A stretch of 64,000 nucleotides of DNA from Opitutia bacterium (GCA_016217545.1 JACRHT010000016.1:372001-436000), one strand, 5' to 3'; shown: positions 43,604 through 53,650, numbered from the stretch's first letter. Notes: a model not told the origin generated them from the sequence alone. Numbers and translations are program-made.

Positions 43604-44890
43604 GTGCCATTGTTGAACCCTGTCGCTCGGCCATTGCGGGCAGCGCGCGCTGCGCTGCTCAGCCTGAGCATTGCCTGCGCGGCCGCCATCGTCGCGCCCG
43701 CCGCAACGCTCGCGTGGAAAAGCACCGCCACCGGCCGCGACGTGCCGGTCGAGCTGCTCGCCTCCCCTCGCAGCGATTCCGCGCCGGCGCCGCTCGTCGT
43801 CTATTTGAAGAATCTCGCCGCGCCGCGCCTCGGCACCGAGAGCGACGAGGCGATCGTCGCCGGTTTCCGGCGCGAGGGCTATCAGGTGGCGGTTTTCGAC
43901 TACGGGAAGAATTCCCGCGCCCGCTGGCCGTGGATCAATCGCGACTTCGCGGAGCTGCGCGCAGCGATCCACCGGCGCGCGTTTCTCGCCGACGTGAAAC
44001 TCGATCCGGCGCACATCTTCATCGTGCCGGCCGGCCACCGCCTGCGCCGCGACGTGCCGTTCGCGCGCGACGGCGCGCGCGTGCTCGCGATGGATATTCT
44101 CTACCCGGCGAAACCGGCGCGCCCCGTCGGCACCGTCCTCGAATTCTCCTGCGACAACGCCGATCGCATGGGCAATTTCTCGCTGCAATTCTGCACCGAC
44201 ACGCTGCTCGAGGGCGCGGCGACGGAGGGCTTCGCCACCGCGATGGCCGACCATCCTGTGCCCGCGCCCTACAAGGGATTCGACGCCATGCCGGAGTGCG
44301 CGCAACGCATCAAGGCCGCCGTGCGCACGCTGCGCGCCGCAGCCGGCGAGTTTCCGCTCGATGGCCGCATCGTGCCCGTCGGCTTCTCGCGCGGCAGCGG
44401 CATGGCCCTGATGCTCGCGACGACGCAGGGACGCGCGGAGTTCGACTCGCTCGGTGCGCATCGCGGCATTTCCAGCGACGTGCAGGGCGCCGTCGTGCTC
44501 TCGGGCCGCTTCACCTACCTCGACTTGCTGCCGCAGGACCCGATGATTCCGCGCTACGTCGCGGCGTGGGGCGAGCGCGCCGCGCACCTCGAAACGTGGC
44601 GCGCCCACGGAGCGCTCGACTACCTCGCCGCGCCGACCGTGCCGCTGTTCCTCAGCATCAACGCCACCGAGTCGCCCGAAGCCCTCCACCAAATGGAAGT
44701 GCTGCGCACGCGGCTCGGCGCACTCGGTTCTCCATTTGAATTTCATCCGGAGAACGAGCCACGCGGCCACCGCGTGCCGCTCGCCCCCGAGGTGCTCGAT
44801 CCTTTGCTCATCTACCTGCGCGCGCGGCTCGGAGTGGCCGCGACCGGGCCCGCGCCCTCTTCTCCGCCCGTCCGTTCGCCTCCGCCATGA
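43604..44890 (+). CDS. Secreted alpha/beta-hydrolase, esterase-like
   Basis: A 428-residue protein starting at a GTG (or a TTG shortly after), with hydrophobic leader (AALLSLSIACAAAIVAPAA). It has an alpha/beta-hydrolase core: PLVVYLKNLAAPR near the first strand, VAVFDYGKNSRARW, VPVGFSRGSG near residue 260 with the nucleophilic Ser in GxSxG, and a late segment (ENEPRGHRVPLAP) with a plausible catalytic His. Substrate is unknown; esterases of glycan loci often remove acetyl or methyl groups. Its stop overlaps the next gene's ATG (ATGA), so it is paired with the S9-like protein. Confidence 0.72.
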   Translation: MPLLNPVARPLRAARAALLSLSIACAAAIVAPAATLAWKSTATGRDVPVELLASPRSDSAPAPLVVYLKNLAAPRLGTESDEAIVAGFRREGYQVAVFDYGKNSRARWPWINRDFAELRAAIHRRAFLADVKLDPAHIFIVPAGHRLRRDVPFARDGARVLAMDILYPAKPARPVGTVLEFSCDNADRMGNFSLQFCTDTLLEGAATEGFATAMADHPVPAPYKGFDAMPECAQRIKAAVRTLRAAAGEFPLDGRIVPVGFSRGSGMALMLATTQGRAEFDSLGAHRGISSDVQGAVVLSGRFTYLDLLPQDPMIPRYVAAWGERAAHLETWRAHGALDYLAAPTVPLFLSINATESPEALHQMEVLRTRLGALGSPFEFHPENEPRGHRVPLAPEVLDPLLIYLRARLGVAATGPAPSSPPVRSPPP

Positions 44891-47277
44891 AACTACGGCT
44901 CGCAGCCCTGCTTCTGTTTTCAGCCGCGCTTACCCTCACCCGCGGCCAGGAATTTGCCCCCACCGGCATCACCAATGCCAACCGGGTGCCCGAGACGGCG
45001 CTGCCGCCGCCCGTCGTGCCTGACGCTGCCCGCTTCAACGACTACTTCGAACCGCTCCGCACGGAACACGCCGCGATTTCACCCGACGGCCGCTACCTTG
45101 CCTTTTCGATCCGCGAGGACAGCAAGCTCTACGTCGTCACCGCCGACTTGAACCAGCCCGACGCCGCGCGCGCCAAAATCCTGGTCGCCGACGACGCGAC
45201 TTCGACCCCGGCGCAGATCGCGCATCAATTCGAGCCGACGCCAGCGCGCATCCTCTGGATGTCGTGGTCCACGCCGACGCGCCTGGTGATCCAGACCAAT
45301 CGCGTGACCGACACCGCCATCGGCTTCCCGCCTCGCTGGATCAGTGCGTCCGGCGCCCTCTTCGGCCTCGACTTCGACGGCCGGAACGCCGGCCAGCTGG
45401 TCGGTCCGCGCGACCTCGCAGAGAGCCAACTCTCGCTCCCCAAGTCGACGCTCGTCGACCGCTTCACCGTGCAACGCGACGACACCTCGTTCGAACAACG
45501 GGTGAACACGCCCGACCGTCCCGCCGCGACCGACACCTCCGGCGGCAAATTCGGCAACGATCTCTCGCCGACCACTAACCCCGAAGTCAACTCGGCTCCC
45601 GATGCGGCCGCGTCGTCCCTCACCGAACGCCCCGGCAAGGAACCGCGCTCGCTGCGCACGCTCCGCCGCGATCCGCTGCACCCGGACGCCGTGCATCTCC
45701 TCGCAACCGGCGCGGGAGAGACGCGTTCGCTCCAGCTTCTCTCGGTCAACTCCACGACCGGCAAACTGACCGTCGTGAACAGCGACCGCGTCCGCGCCGA
45801 CCAGGACTTCCTCCTCGATCAACAAGGCTTCATGCGCCTCACGATCCCGAACTCGATGCTCTCGAAGTTTCCGTTCCGCTACGACTACCTCGGCGCGAAG
45901 GCGGAAGGCGCAGGCAAGCCGCTCGCTGCCGCCCTCGGTTTCGGCGAATTCGCGATCTCGCCACAGAATTATTTCGGCGAACGCGAACTGCCGCTCGGCT
46001 TCGACTCGACGGGCGACGTGCTCTTCTACGCCTCCAACCGCGGCCGCAACACCTTCGCCGTCTACGGCCGCCATCTCAGCAACGGCCAGCCGGCCAACGT
46101 CGCGTTCGAGAGCCCGCACTTCGATCTGATCGGCGCTCCCGCCGACGCGTTTCCGCCGGACACGCTCGTGTTCGATCCGCACACGCAGGAATTCGCCGGC
46201 ATCCGCTACGATGCCGCCATGCGCACCACCGCCTGGCTCAAACCCGAGTGGCGCGAAGTGCAGGCCACGCTGGAAAAGAAATTCCCCGGCCACGCGGTCG
46301 ACATTCTCGATTGGGATGCCGCCGGCCGCCGCTTCATCATCGCGACGCAGAGTCCGGCCGACGCCGGCGCGTTCTACGTTTTCGACCGCGAGCGCAGCCA
46401 GCTCTCCCAATTCGCGCGCCGCGCCCCGTGGCTCGACGCGCAGCACACCTTCGCGACGATTCCGTGGCGTTACGAACGCGCCGACGGCACACCGATCACG
46501 GGACTCGTCACCGTTCCGACCAGCGCACGCATCAAGCCGTTTCCCATGGTCATCGTCTGCCCCGATGTGCCGTGGCAGCACGTGAGCTCGAATTTCCGCA
46601 CGGAAATCCAGGCGCTCACCGACATGGGTTTCGCCGTCGTGCAATTCAACGGCCGCGGCGCGTGGGGGCTCGGCGTCAAGCACCGCGACGCACTCCGCGC
46701 CGGCTACGATCTCGTGCAGGTCGACGACATCCTCACCACCATCGACGAGCTGGAAAAACGCTTTCAGGTGAACCCGAAACGCGTCGCGCTCTTCGGCCGC
46801 GGACACGGCGGCTTCATCGCGTTGCGCGCCCTGCAGGATCATCCCGAGCGCTTCCGCTGCGCCGTCGCACTCGACGCGCCGATCGACCTCGCCGGCTGGA
46901 TCCGCGAGCAATACTGGACCGAAGGCGCGGCGTTTCCACAACTCGTCCGCGGCGCCTTCGGCGACGAGGCGCGTCTGGCCGCGACACCGCTCAAGAGCCA
47001 CCCGGAAAAAATCAAGAAGCCGATCCTCGTCCTCTCGTATCCGGGCCGCGAAGGCGAGTTGCGGCGCGGGCAATATCTCGCCGCGCGCGCCTTCGCCGCC
47101 GCGGCGGAAAAGAACACCGACGTCACCTTCGGCGACCTGCCGACCGACTACGCCCGCGGACTCCCGCGTGCGCGCGCCGGCTCGTTTTCGAAAGTCGAGG
47201 AGTTCCTCAACCTCCACGTCTACAGCTACAACGTGAAGCCCGGCGACATCCGCGAAGTGAAGGAGCCTGCGAAGTGA
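44887..47277 (+). CDS. S9-family prolyl-oligopeptidase-like protein with degenerate active site
   Basis: A 796-residue secreted protein (signal MKLRLAALLLFSAALTLTRG): a beta-propeller N-terminal half (AAISPDGRYLAFSIREDSKLYVV) and an S9 hydrolase half (PFPMVIVCPDVPWQHVSSN, GFAVVQFNGRGAWG). At the nucleophile elbow near residue 637, where active members have GxSxGG, the sequence is FGRGHGGFIAL, so the Ser is Gly. The Asp and His motifs near the C-terminus are also not recognisable (LSYPGREGEL; FGDLPTDYARG). It is therefore probably catalytically inactive and might bind peptides or glycan or assist its coupled esterase partner. Frameshift is unlikely as the frame is intact. Confidence 0.85.
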   Translation: MKLRLAALLLFSAALTLTRGQEFAPTGITNANRVPETALPPPVVPDAARFNDYFEPLRTEHAAISPDGRYLAFSIREDSKLYVVTADLNQPDAARAKILVADDATSTPAQIAHQFEPTPARILWMSWSTPTRLVIQTNRVTDTAIGFPPRWISASGALFGLDFDGRNAGQLVGPRDLAESQLSLPKSTLVDRFTVQRDDTSFEQRVNTPDRPAATDTSGGKFGNDLSPTTNPEVNSAPDAAASSLTERPGKEPRSLRTLRRDPLHPDAVHLLATGAGETRSLQLLSVNSTTGKLTVVNSDRVRADQDFLLDQQGFMRLTIPNSMLSKFPFRYDYLGAKAEGAGKPLAAALGFGEFAISPQNYFGERELPLGFDSTGDVLFYASNRGRNTFAVYGRHLSNGQPANVAFESPHFDLIGAPADAFPPDTLVFDPHTQEFAGIRYDAAMRTTAWLKPEWREVQATLEKKFPGHAVDILDWDAAGRRFIIATQSPADAGAFYVFDRERSQLSQFARRAPWLDAQHTFATIPWRYERADGTPITGLVTVPTSARIKPFPMVIVCPDVPWQHVSSNFRTEIQALTDMGFAVVQFNGRGAWGLGVKHRDALRAGYDLVQVDDILTTIDELEKRFQVNPKRVALFGRGHGGFIALRALQDHPERFRCAVALDAPIDLAGWIREQYWTEGAAFPQLVRGAFGDEARLAATPLKSHPEKIKKPILVLSYPGREGELRRGQYLAARAFAAAAEKNTDVTFGDLPTDYARGLPRARAGSFSKVEEFLNLHVYSYNVKPGDIREVKEPAK

Positions 47278-47331
47278 TCCGCGCCGTCCACCACGCTGCG
47301 ACTGCTCAACGTTCAGATTTGAAATTCCGGA

Positions 47332-47353
47332 ATCCTCATCCCGGGCTTAGGAA
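47332..47353. promoter_or_regulatory. Inverted TCCT boxes upstream of the TonB receptor gene
   Basis: ATCCTCAT (47332) faces CTTAGGAA (47346-47353), whose reverse complement is TTCCTAAG. The upstream gap of 230 bp has no other clear element. The inverted pair is consistent with a shared regulator with the AraC genes. Confidence 0.4.
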
Positions 47354-47507
47354 CTAGGCAGATTTCGCCCGCGTCTCGGGAGAATCGGGTATCCGCTCAT
47401 GGTATAACCCCGATACCCAAACGACCGTGAGTCACCTCCTCACGGGCTATCCACCCCTCAAACCCTGCACACCGATGCGCTGCATACCACCCACCCGGGC
47501 CGGAGCG

Positions 47508-50500
47508 ATGTTGAACCTTTGCGTCCGCTTCTCCCGCGTCCTCGCGCTGGCATTTGCCACCACGCTGATCGCCGTCTCCGCCACGGCCCAAACCTCCGCC
47601 ACGGGCACGATTCGCGGTAACATTACCAATGCCACCAACGGCCAGACGCTGGAGAACGTCGTGCTGCGCATCACCGGCGGCAAGCAGGCCATCTCAAATT
47701 CCTATGGCGACTACGAGTTCGCCGGTGTGCCCACGGGCGACGTCGAGATTCGCGCCAGCTACGTCGGCGAGGCCGACATCGTCGCCACGGTGAACGTCGC
47801 CGCCGGCGACATCGTCCGCCGCGACTTCGTGTTCCGCGAGAAGGCTGCCCAGCTGCAAACCAACAAGGACGGCACCCTCGAACTCAGTCCCTACGTCGTG
47901 AACGCCGAGCGCTACCGCAACGCGCAGGCCACCGCCACCGCCGAGGAGCGCAACGCCGTCAACATCAAGAGCGTCGTCGCCACCGACCAGTTCGGCTACA
48001 TCCCGAGCGGCAACGTCGGCGAGTTCGTCAAGTTTCTCCCCGGCATTCAGCTCGATTACGGCGCCACGGGCGGCAACAACCAAGGCTTCGCCGACAACGC
48101 GGCCAACGGCATCTCCGTCCGCGGCTTCGGACCCGAAGACACCGCCATCCTCATCGACGGCCTGCCGGTCTCCAGCACCCTCCCCGGCAATCTCACCCGC
48201 CAAGTCGGCCTCGACCAGCTCTCGATCAACAACGCCGAGCGCATCGAACTCATCAAGGTCGCCACGCCCGACATGCCCGCCAACTCCGTCGGCGGTCAGA
48301 TCAATCTGATCACGCGCAATGCCTTCGAATACGCCAAGCCCACCTACAGCGGCCGCCTCTTCTTCAACTGGAACGACATGCAGTCCGACATGTTCAAGAA
48401 GACACCCGGTCCGGTGAACAAAAAGACGTTCAAGACCACTCCCGGTTTCGACGGCTCCGTTTCGTATCCGTTCAGCAAGACGCTCGGTGTTTCCTTCACC
48501 GGCGCCTGGAATCAGGAGTTCTCCGAGAGCTGGCGCGCCCAACCCCTCTGGAACAACAATCAGGCCGCGAACTACCAGAACGGCGCCTTCACCAATTCCG
48601 CCGGCCAAGCCAGCTCCGTCGCGAACCCGGTCCTCACGCGCTACCAAATCACCGACTCCCCGATGATGACCGAGCGCCGCTCGGGCAACTTCCGTGTCGA
48701 TTGGCGCCCGACTCCCAATCAAACCATCCGCGCCAACGTTCAATACAGCACCTACGAAACGGCGGAAGCCAACCGCCGCCTCGACTTCCGCCCCACCATC
48801 GCCAACGGCGCGACGTGGGATAGCTCCCAAGTCGTCGGCACCACCGCCAACAGCACCACCGCGATGACCGTCACCACGCGCGACCGCATCGGCGACACCC
48901 TCAGCGGCCAGCTCCAATACGACGCCAACCTCTGGGGCTTCCAGATCAACGCCGCGGGCAGCTACTCCGTCTCGAAGAGCGACTACAAGGACGAGGAAAA
49001 CGGCCACTTCTCCGAGGTGAACTTCAACCTCAACCCCGGCCGAGTCGCCCTCTTCGGCCTCGACCAAGGCATCCCGAATCAGGCCCTCACCTACACCCGC
49101 AGCACGAATCTGCCGCTGGACTATACGCAGCTGAGCAACTGGGCCTTCGACGGCACGACCGCCAAGTCCGGCGAGGCGCACAACGAGCGCATCATCGCAC
49201 TCTACAAGGTCGACGTCTCCCGCCCCCTCGACTTCATTCCCTTCCTGGGCTCCAACAGCATCGTCGTCCAAGCCGGCTACCGCCACGACGAAGATCGCAA
49301 CAAGAAGTCCGGCCGCGGCACCGGTTACCGCCAGATTCTCCGTCCGGGCGCCTCCTACACGATCGCCGACGTCGTCGACGACAACTATCTGGGCCAGAGC
49401 CCCGGCTTCGGCCTCGCCGCGCAGCAGTGGGGTTCGACCTACAAGCTCTACGAAGTCAACGCCGCCAAAAACATCTTCTACGTCCCCGACTTCGACGAGG
49501 CCACGCAGACCCGCGTCGAAAACTACAACAGTTTCGTCGGTCAGCAAAAGGACCTCAACGAAACCATCGATGCGTGGTATGGCATGGCCACCGGCCGCTT
49601 CTTCAACAATCGCCTGACGATTGTCGGCGGCGCGCGCCAGGAGCGCAAAGGCCGCGTCGGCCACAGCCCCTTCACCGACCCCAAGTGGGATTACCTGCGT
49701 AACTCCGACGGCTCCATCTTCACCGACGCGACTCTCGCGCCGAACGGCGTCCAGATGAGCGCCGGCAACGGTGTCGTCGAGAACGGCGTCGTTCTCACCC
49801 AGCCCACCAACCGCCCGCTCTTCGCCAGCACCGCCGAAGGCATCGCGCTCCGCCAGCTCCTCACCTCGAAGGGCATTGCGTTCCCGACCGTGCCCTACGG
49901 CCCGCCGACCGGCAACGCCGTGCGCGACCTCCGCTCCCGCATGCTGAACTTCCGCCCGGCTCGCGAAATCAACCAGCACATCACCGGCGATCCGTCCTAC
50001 AGCATCAACGCCGCCTACCAGTTGACGAAGAAGATCGACCTCAAGGTCGCCTACTCCCGCTCCTTCAAGATGCAGGCGCTCGAGTCCGGCGTCGCCGGCG
50101 GCGTCGTCTCGGGCACGAACGACTTCACCATCACCGAATACACCAGCAGCGAATCCGCCTCGAACAACGGCGCGCTCGGCGAGATCAAGGTGGCCAATCC
50201 CTCGCTCAAGCCCGAAACCTCCCAGAACTGGGACTTCGAAGCCTCCTACTACACCGACGCCGGCGGCAAGCTCACCGCCAGCTACTACACGAAGTCCATC
50301 ACGAACCAGACGATGAACTTCACCACCTACTCAGGCAGCCCCACATTCGCCGTGGTCATGGGCGCGCTCGGCCTCGACGCCACTGACTACGACAACTGGC
50401 GCCTCGTGACCTCCACCAACAGCACCTCCAAGCAGGAAACCTCCGGCTGGGAATTCGAAGTCCGCCAGGACCTCGGCATCCTCGGCCAATGGGGCCGCCG

Positions 50501-50972
50501 CTTCTCGGGCTTCCTGAGCTACTCGATGACCGACTTCCCCACTCCGGAGACGCCCGCGCCCTACACGCTGACGAACCCCAACGGCACCACCGTCACCATC
50601 ACGCCGAGCGTCAACACGGTCACCTTGCGCTCCAACCGCTTCGGCGGTGCCGGTCTCCAATACGCCGGCGATCGCCTCTCCGTCCAGCTGCGCGGCACCT
50701 ACAAGAACGACAACGAAATCGGCGCCGACCGCCTCAGCGTCAACGGCCAGATCTTCCGCAAGATCCAACCCGCCGAAACGCGCTTCGACCTCAACATGAG
50801 TTACCTCCTGAGCAAGCACTACAGCCTGTTCCTGAGCGGCCGCGACATCTTCAACGGCGAACGCGACCAAATCTGGCGTCACGACGGCGGCGCCCTGCCG
50901 GACTACGCTTCGCTCGCCGACCGCCGCCGCTTCGGCGTCACCTGGACCTTCGGCGTCAGCGGTTCCTGGTAA
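47508..50972 (+). CDS. TonB-dependent outer-membrane receptor
   Basis: A 1154-residue receptor. The ATG at 47508 (MLNLCVRFSRVLALAFATTLIAVSATAQ) gives a signal peptide; ATG or GTG codons 33 and 81 bp upstream are less likely. After the leader comes a carboxypeptidase-regulatory-like domain (GTIRGNITNATNGQTLENVVL), then the plug with GNVGEFVKFLPGIQL, ISVRGFGPEDTAILIDG and PDMPANSVGGQINLIT, then a beta-barrel ending in TFGVSGSW with terminal aromatic. No SusD partner is present, the usual Verrucomicrobiota situation. It probably imports oligosaccharides released by the adjacent pectate lyase and glycosidases. A strong terminator follows at 51003. Confidence 0.93.
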   Translation: MLNLCVRFSRVLALAFATTLIAVSATAQTSATGTIRGNITNATNGQTLENVVLRITGGKQAISNSYGDYEFAGVPTGDVEIRASYVGEADIVATVNVAAGDIVRRDFVFREKAAQLQTNKDGTLELSPYVVNAERYRNAQATATAEERNAVNIKSVVATDQFGYIPSGNVGEFVKFLPGIQLDYGATGGNNQGFADNAANGISVRGFGPEDTAILIDGLPVSSTLPGNLTRQVGLDQLSINNAERIELIKVATPDMPANSVGGQINLITRNAFEYAKPTYSGRLFFNWNDMQSDMFKKTPGPVNKKTFKTTPGFDGSVSYPFSKTLGVSFTGAWNQEFSESWRAQPLWNNNQAANYQNGAFTNSAGQASSVANPVLTRYQITDSPMMTERRSGNFRVDWRPTPNQTIRANVQYSTYETAEANRRLDFRPTIANGATWDSSQVVGTTANSTTAMTVTTRDRIGDTLSGQLQYDANLWGFQINAAGSYSVSKSDYKDEENGHFSEVNFNLNPGRVALFGLDQGIPNQALTYTRSTNLPLDYTQLSNWAFDGTTAKSGEAHNERIIALYKVDVSRPLDFIPFLGSNSIVVQAGYRHDEDRNKKSGRGTGYRQILRPGASYTIADVVDDNYLGQSPGFGLAAQQWGSTYKLYEVNAAKNIFYVPDFDEATQTRVENYNSFVGQQKDLNETIDAWYGMATGRFFNNRLTIVGGARQERKGRVGHSPFTDPKWDYLRNSDGSIFTDATLAPNGVQMSAGNGVVENGVVLTQPTNRPLFASTAEGIALRQLLTSKGIAFPTVPYGPPTGNAVRDLRSRMLNFRPAREINQHITGDPSYSINAAYQLTKKIDLKVAYSRSFKMQALESGVAGGVVSGTNDFTITEYTSSESASNNGALGEIKVANPSLKPETSQNWDFEASYYTDAGGKLTASYYTKSITNQTMNFTTYSGSPTFAVVMGALGLDATDYDNWRLVTSTNSTSKQETSGWEFEVRQDLGILGQWGRRFSGFLSYSMTDFPTPETPAPYTLTNPNGTTVTITPSVNTVTLRSNRFGGAGLQYAGDRLSVQLRGTYKNDNEIGADRLSVNGQIFRKIQPAETRFDLNMSYLLSKHYSLFLSGRDIFNGERDQIWRHDGGALPDYASLADRRRFGVTWTFGVSGSW

Positions 50973-51002
50973 TTTTGTTAGGGGGTTAGTTCGTTTGCAA
51001 TG

Positions 51003-51033
51003 GGCCCGGTCTTTCACGGACCGGGCCTTTTTT
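51003..51033 (+). terminator. Intrinsic terminator after the TonB receptor gene
   Basis: GGCCCGGTC / GACCGGGCC perfect 9-bp stem, 7-nt loop, followed by six T's. It lies 30 bp after the receptor stop, so receptor and lyase genes are likely separate transcripts or partly coupled. Confidence 0.9.
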
Positions 51034-51091
51034 CTCGAATACCGAAGTCATACCGTAGCGTCCCACCACCCAACCGCGTCTTTTCTCGCCC

Positions 51092-51736
51092 ATGCTCGCC
51101 CGCGTTCTCCGCCCGCTCGCCTTCGCCGCCCTGCTCTCGCTCGCCCGCGCCGGCGACCCGCCGCCCCCGCCGCCGCCCGAGCTCGTGCAACGCGCCGAAA
51201 AAATCGTCACCACGCTCCACCTCGACGACACCGCGAAAGCCATCCGCGTCCGCGACCTCGTTGCCCGCCAATACGAGCAACTTCGCGGCATTCACCAGCT
51301 GCGCGACTCCGGCCTCAAGCTCGCGAAAGAGTCGCCCGACAAAGCCGAAGCCGAAAAGCGCCGCGCCGAAATCCTCGCCAAAACCGACGCGCACCTCGCC
51401 GCCCTCCACGCGAAATATCTCGCCGCCCTCGCCGCGGAACTCACGCCCACACAGATCGACGCCGTGAAAGACGGCATGACCTACGGCGTGCTGCCGCTCA
51501 CCTTCCGCGTCTACCAGGAAATGTTGCCCAACCTCACCGCCGAACAGAAAGCGCAGATCCTTGCGTGGCTCACCGAAGCGCGCGAACACGCCATGGACGG
51601 CAGCACCTCCGAGGAGAAGCACGCCTGGTTCGGCAAATACAAGGGCCGCATCAACAATTACCTCGCGAAAGCCGGCTACAACATGAAGGAAGCCGAGAAG
51701 AATCTCACCCATCCCGCCGCGCCGACGGCCAAGTAA
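51092..51736 (+). CDS. Secreted DUF3826 protein
   Basis: A 214-residue protein with signal peptide (MLARVLRPLAFAALLSLARAG). The mature part is mostly helical: ELVQRAEKIVTTLHLDDTAKAIRVRDLVARQY, repeated QL/IH stretches and TPTQIDAVKDGMTYGVLPLTF, which matches the DUF3826 family. Function is unknown; the family is often found beside pectate lyases. Here it precedes a pectate lyase gene by 23 bp, consistent with co-expression. Confidence 0.8.
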   Translation: MLARVLRPLAFAALLSLARAGDPPPPPPPELVQRAEKIVTTLHLDDTAKAIRVRDLVARQYEQLRGIHQLRDSGLKLAKESPDKAEAEKRRAEILAKTDAHLAALHAKYLAALAAELTPTQIDAVKDGMTYGVLPLTFRVYQEMLPNLTAEQKAQILAWLTEAREHAMDGSTSEEKHAWFGKYKGRINNYLAKAGYNMKEAEKNLTHPAAPTAK

Positions 51737-51759
51737 TCCGCCCCGATTTCAACGTTCCC

Positions 51760-53577
51760 ATGAAGATACGTCATCTCCCGCGCCACGCCATCGCCGCTCT
51801 CGCGCTCGGATTCGTCGCGACCGTCTCCTTCGCCCAAGGCTACCCGAAGGTCCCCGCCGACCTCAAAGCCGCCGCCGAAGCGCGCAAAGCCGCCGCCGAT
51901 CAGCGCTCCGATGAAGCCTTCGCCAAGGCGCTGCCGGAAATCCAAGCTTGGGCGTCGAAGGGCAAACCCTACCTCCCCAATGCCGCGAAACCCGCCGATC
52001 TGCCGCAGGCCACCATCCCTGCGTTCCCCGGCGCCTGGGGCGGCGGCATGTATTCCTTCGGCGGCCGCGGCGGCAAGGTCATCGTCGTCACCAACCTCAG
52101 TGACTCCGGCCCCGGTTCGTTTCGCGCCGCCTGCGAGGAAGGCGGCCCGCGCGTCATCGTCTTCAACGTCGCCGGCATCATCCGCCTCAAGGACCACCTC
52201 CGCATCCGCGCGCCCTACGTCACCATCGCGGGCAACACCGCCCCCGGCGACGGCGTCTGCATCGCCGGCAACACCGTCGAGGTCGAGACCCACGACGTCG
52301 TCATCCGCCACCTGCGCTTCCGCCGCGGCGAGACCGACCCCGCTGATCGCGACGATTCGCTCGGCGGCAAGCCTGTCGGCAACCTCATCATCGATCACGT
52401 CTCCACCTCGTGGAGCCTCGACGAAAACCTCTCCGCCTATTTCCACTGGGCCACACCCGGCGGCGGCAAACCGGTGAAGACGCCCACCGTCAACATCACG
52501 ATCCAGAACAGCATCTCCTCCGAGTCGCTCAGCACCTACCATCACGCCTTCGGTTCCACCATCGGCGGCCTGAACAGCACGTTCCATCACAACCTCTGGG
52601 CCTGCAACACCGGCCGCAATCCGAGCGTCGGCATGTATGGCGACTTCACCTTCGCCAACAACGTCCTCTTCAACTGGCGCCACCGCACCATCGACGGCGG
52701 TGACCACCGCAGCGCCTTCAACATCATCGGCAACTACTTCAAGGCCGGCCCCGGCACTCCGCCCGACGAAGATGTCGCCTACCGCATCCTCAAACCCGAA
52801 TCCGAGCGCAGCAAGACCGCCGTAAATCACTTCGGCAAAGCCTACGTCGCCGGCAACGTCGTCGAAGGCAACGCGCGCGTCACGAAGGACAATTGGGACG
52901 GCGGCGTGCAGCCCGACGTCGTCAGCCGCGAGCGTAAGTTCCGCGAGCTGATGGAAGCGGCACCGAAGCCCGGCCCGAAGCGCGACGAGTTCGCCGCCAA
53001 GACCAAGGCGCAGGTCGACTCGCTGAAATTCTACCACGAGACCGAAGCCGACGCCCTCAAGGCCATCCGCGTCAACGAACCGTTCGCGCACGCGCAATTC
53101 CCGCTCACGTCCGCCCAGGAAGCCTTCGACTACGTCGTCGCGAACGCCGGCGCCTACTTGCCGACGCGCGACGCTGTTGACACGCGCGTGCTCGAACAAG
53201 TCCGCACGGGCAAGATCCCGACGCGCCAAATCTCTCCCGAAACGCCGAAGCTCGCGAAGTTCTACGGCTACCAGCAGAAGTTCACCGACGAACTCCCTGG
53301 CTACGTCGCCGCCGGATTCGTCACGAATCCGAGCGAAGTCGGCGGCTATCCCGAATACAAGGGCACGCCCTACGTCGACAGCGACGGCGACGGCCTGCCC
53401 GACGCCTGGGAAACCACGCACGGCCTCAACCCGCACGAGGCATCCGACGCGCTCAAGGACGCCAACGGCGACGGCTACACCAATATCGAAAAATTCATCT
53501 ACGGCCTCGACCCGCGCGCCCCGAAAACCGACTGGACCGACCTGAAGAACAATATCGATCCACTCGCGAAAAAATAA
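51760..53577 (+). CDS. Secreted PL1-like pectate lyase with C-terminal calcium-repeat tail
   Basis: A 605-residue protein with signal peptide (RHLPRHAIAALALGFVATVSFA). The catalytic part is a parallel beta-helix of the pectate-lyase superfamily: AFPGAWGGGMYSFGGRGGKV, DSGPGSFRAACEEGGPRVIV, YVTIAGNTAPGDGV, HVSTSWSLDE, and FHHNLWACNTGRNPSVGMYG, where the Arg-Asn-Pro matches the catalytic Arg region of PL1. The C-terminus has two Ca2+-binding repeats (VDSDGDGLPDAWE and DANGDGYTNIEKF), as in thrombospondin-3-like tails. It would cut polygalacturonate backbones. A terminator lies just after the gene. Confidence 0.85.
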   Translation: MKIRHLPRHAIAALALGFVATVSFAQGYPKVPADLKAAAEARKAAADQRSDEAFAKALPEIQAWASKGKPYLPNAAKPADLPQATIPAFPGAWGGGMYSFGGRGGKVIVVTNLSDSGPGSFRAACEEGGPRVIVFNVAGIIRLKDHLRIRAPYVTIAGNTAPGDGVCIAGNTVEVETHDVVIRHLRFRRGETDPADRDDSLGGKPVGNLIIDHVSTSWSLDENLSAYFHWATPGGGKPVKTPTVNITIQNSISSESLSTYHHAFGSTIGGLNSTFHHNLWACNTGRNPSVGMYGDFTFANNVLFNWRHRTIDGGDHRSAFNIIGNYFKAGPGTPPDEDVAYRILKPESERSKTAVNHFGKAYVAGNVVEGNARVTKDNWDGGVQPDVVSRERKFRELMEAAPKPGPKRDEFAAKTKAQVDSLKFYHETEADALKAIRVNEPFAHAQFPLTSAQEAFDYVVANAGAYLPTRDAVDTRVLEQVRTGKIPTRQISPETPKLAKFYGYQQKFTDELPGYVAAGFVTNPSEVGGYPEYKGTPYVDSDGDGLPDAWETTHGLNPHEASDALKDANGDGYTNIEKFIYGLDPRAPKTDWTDLKNNIDPLAKK

Positions 53578-53589
53578 CCGCGCTTCCAA

Positions 53590-53615
53590 GGGCCGTTGCG
53601 ACCAACGGCCCTTTT
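53590..53615 (+). terminator. Intrinsic terminator after the pectate lyase gene
   Basis: GGGCCGTTG-CGAC-CAACGGCCC followed by four T's and CG. It lies 12 bp after the stop codon. Confidence 0.85.
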
Positions 53616-53631
53616 CGTTTCGCGGGGTAGC

Positions 53632-53650
53632 CCGCGACCTCTGGGCGCGG
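53632..53650. repeat. CCGCGACCTCYGGGCGCGG repeat, copy 1
   Basis: A 19-bp word with CCGCG ends inverted, in the gap before the second GH95 gene. A copy with one change lies at 56240-56258, on the other side of the gene. Confidence 0.65.

Noticed and set aside
47694-49979. Minus-strand open frame of 761 codons opposite the TonB receptor gene
   Set aside because: Composition is Val/Ala/Gly/Glu-rich without motifs, and the plus strand encodes an intact receptor.
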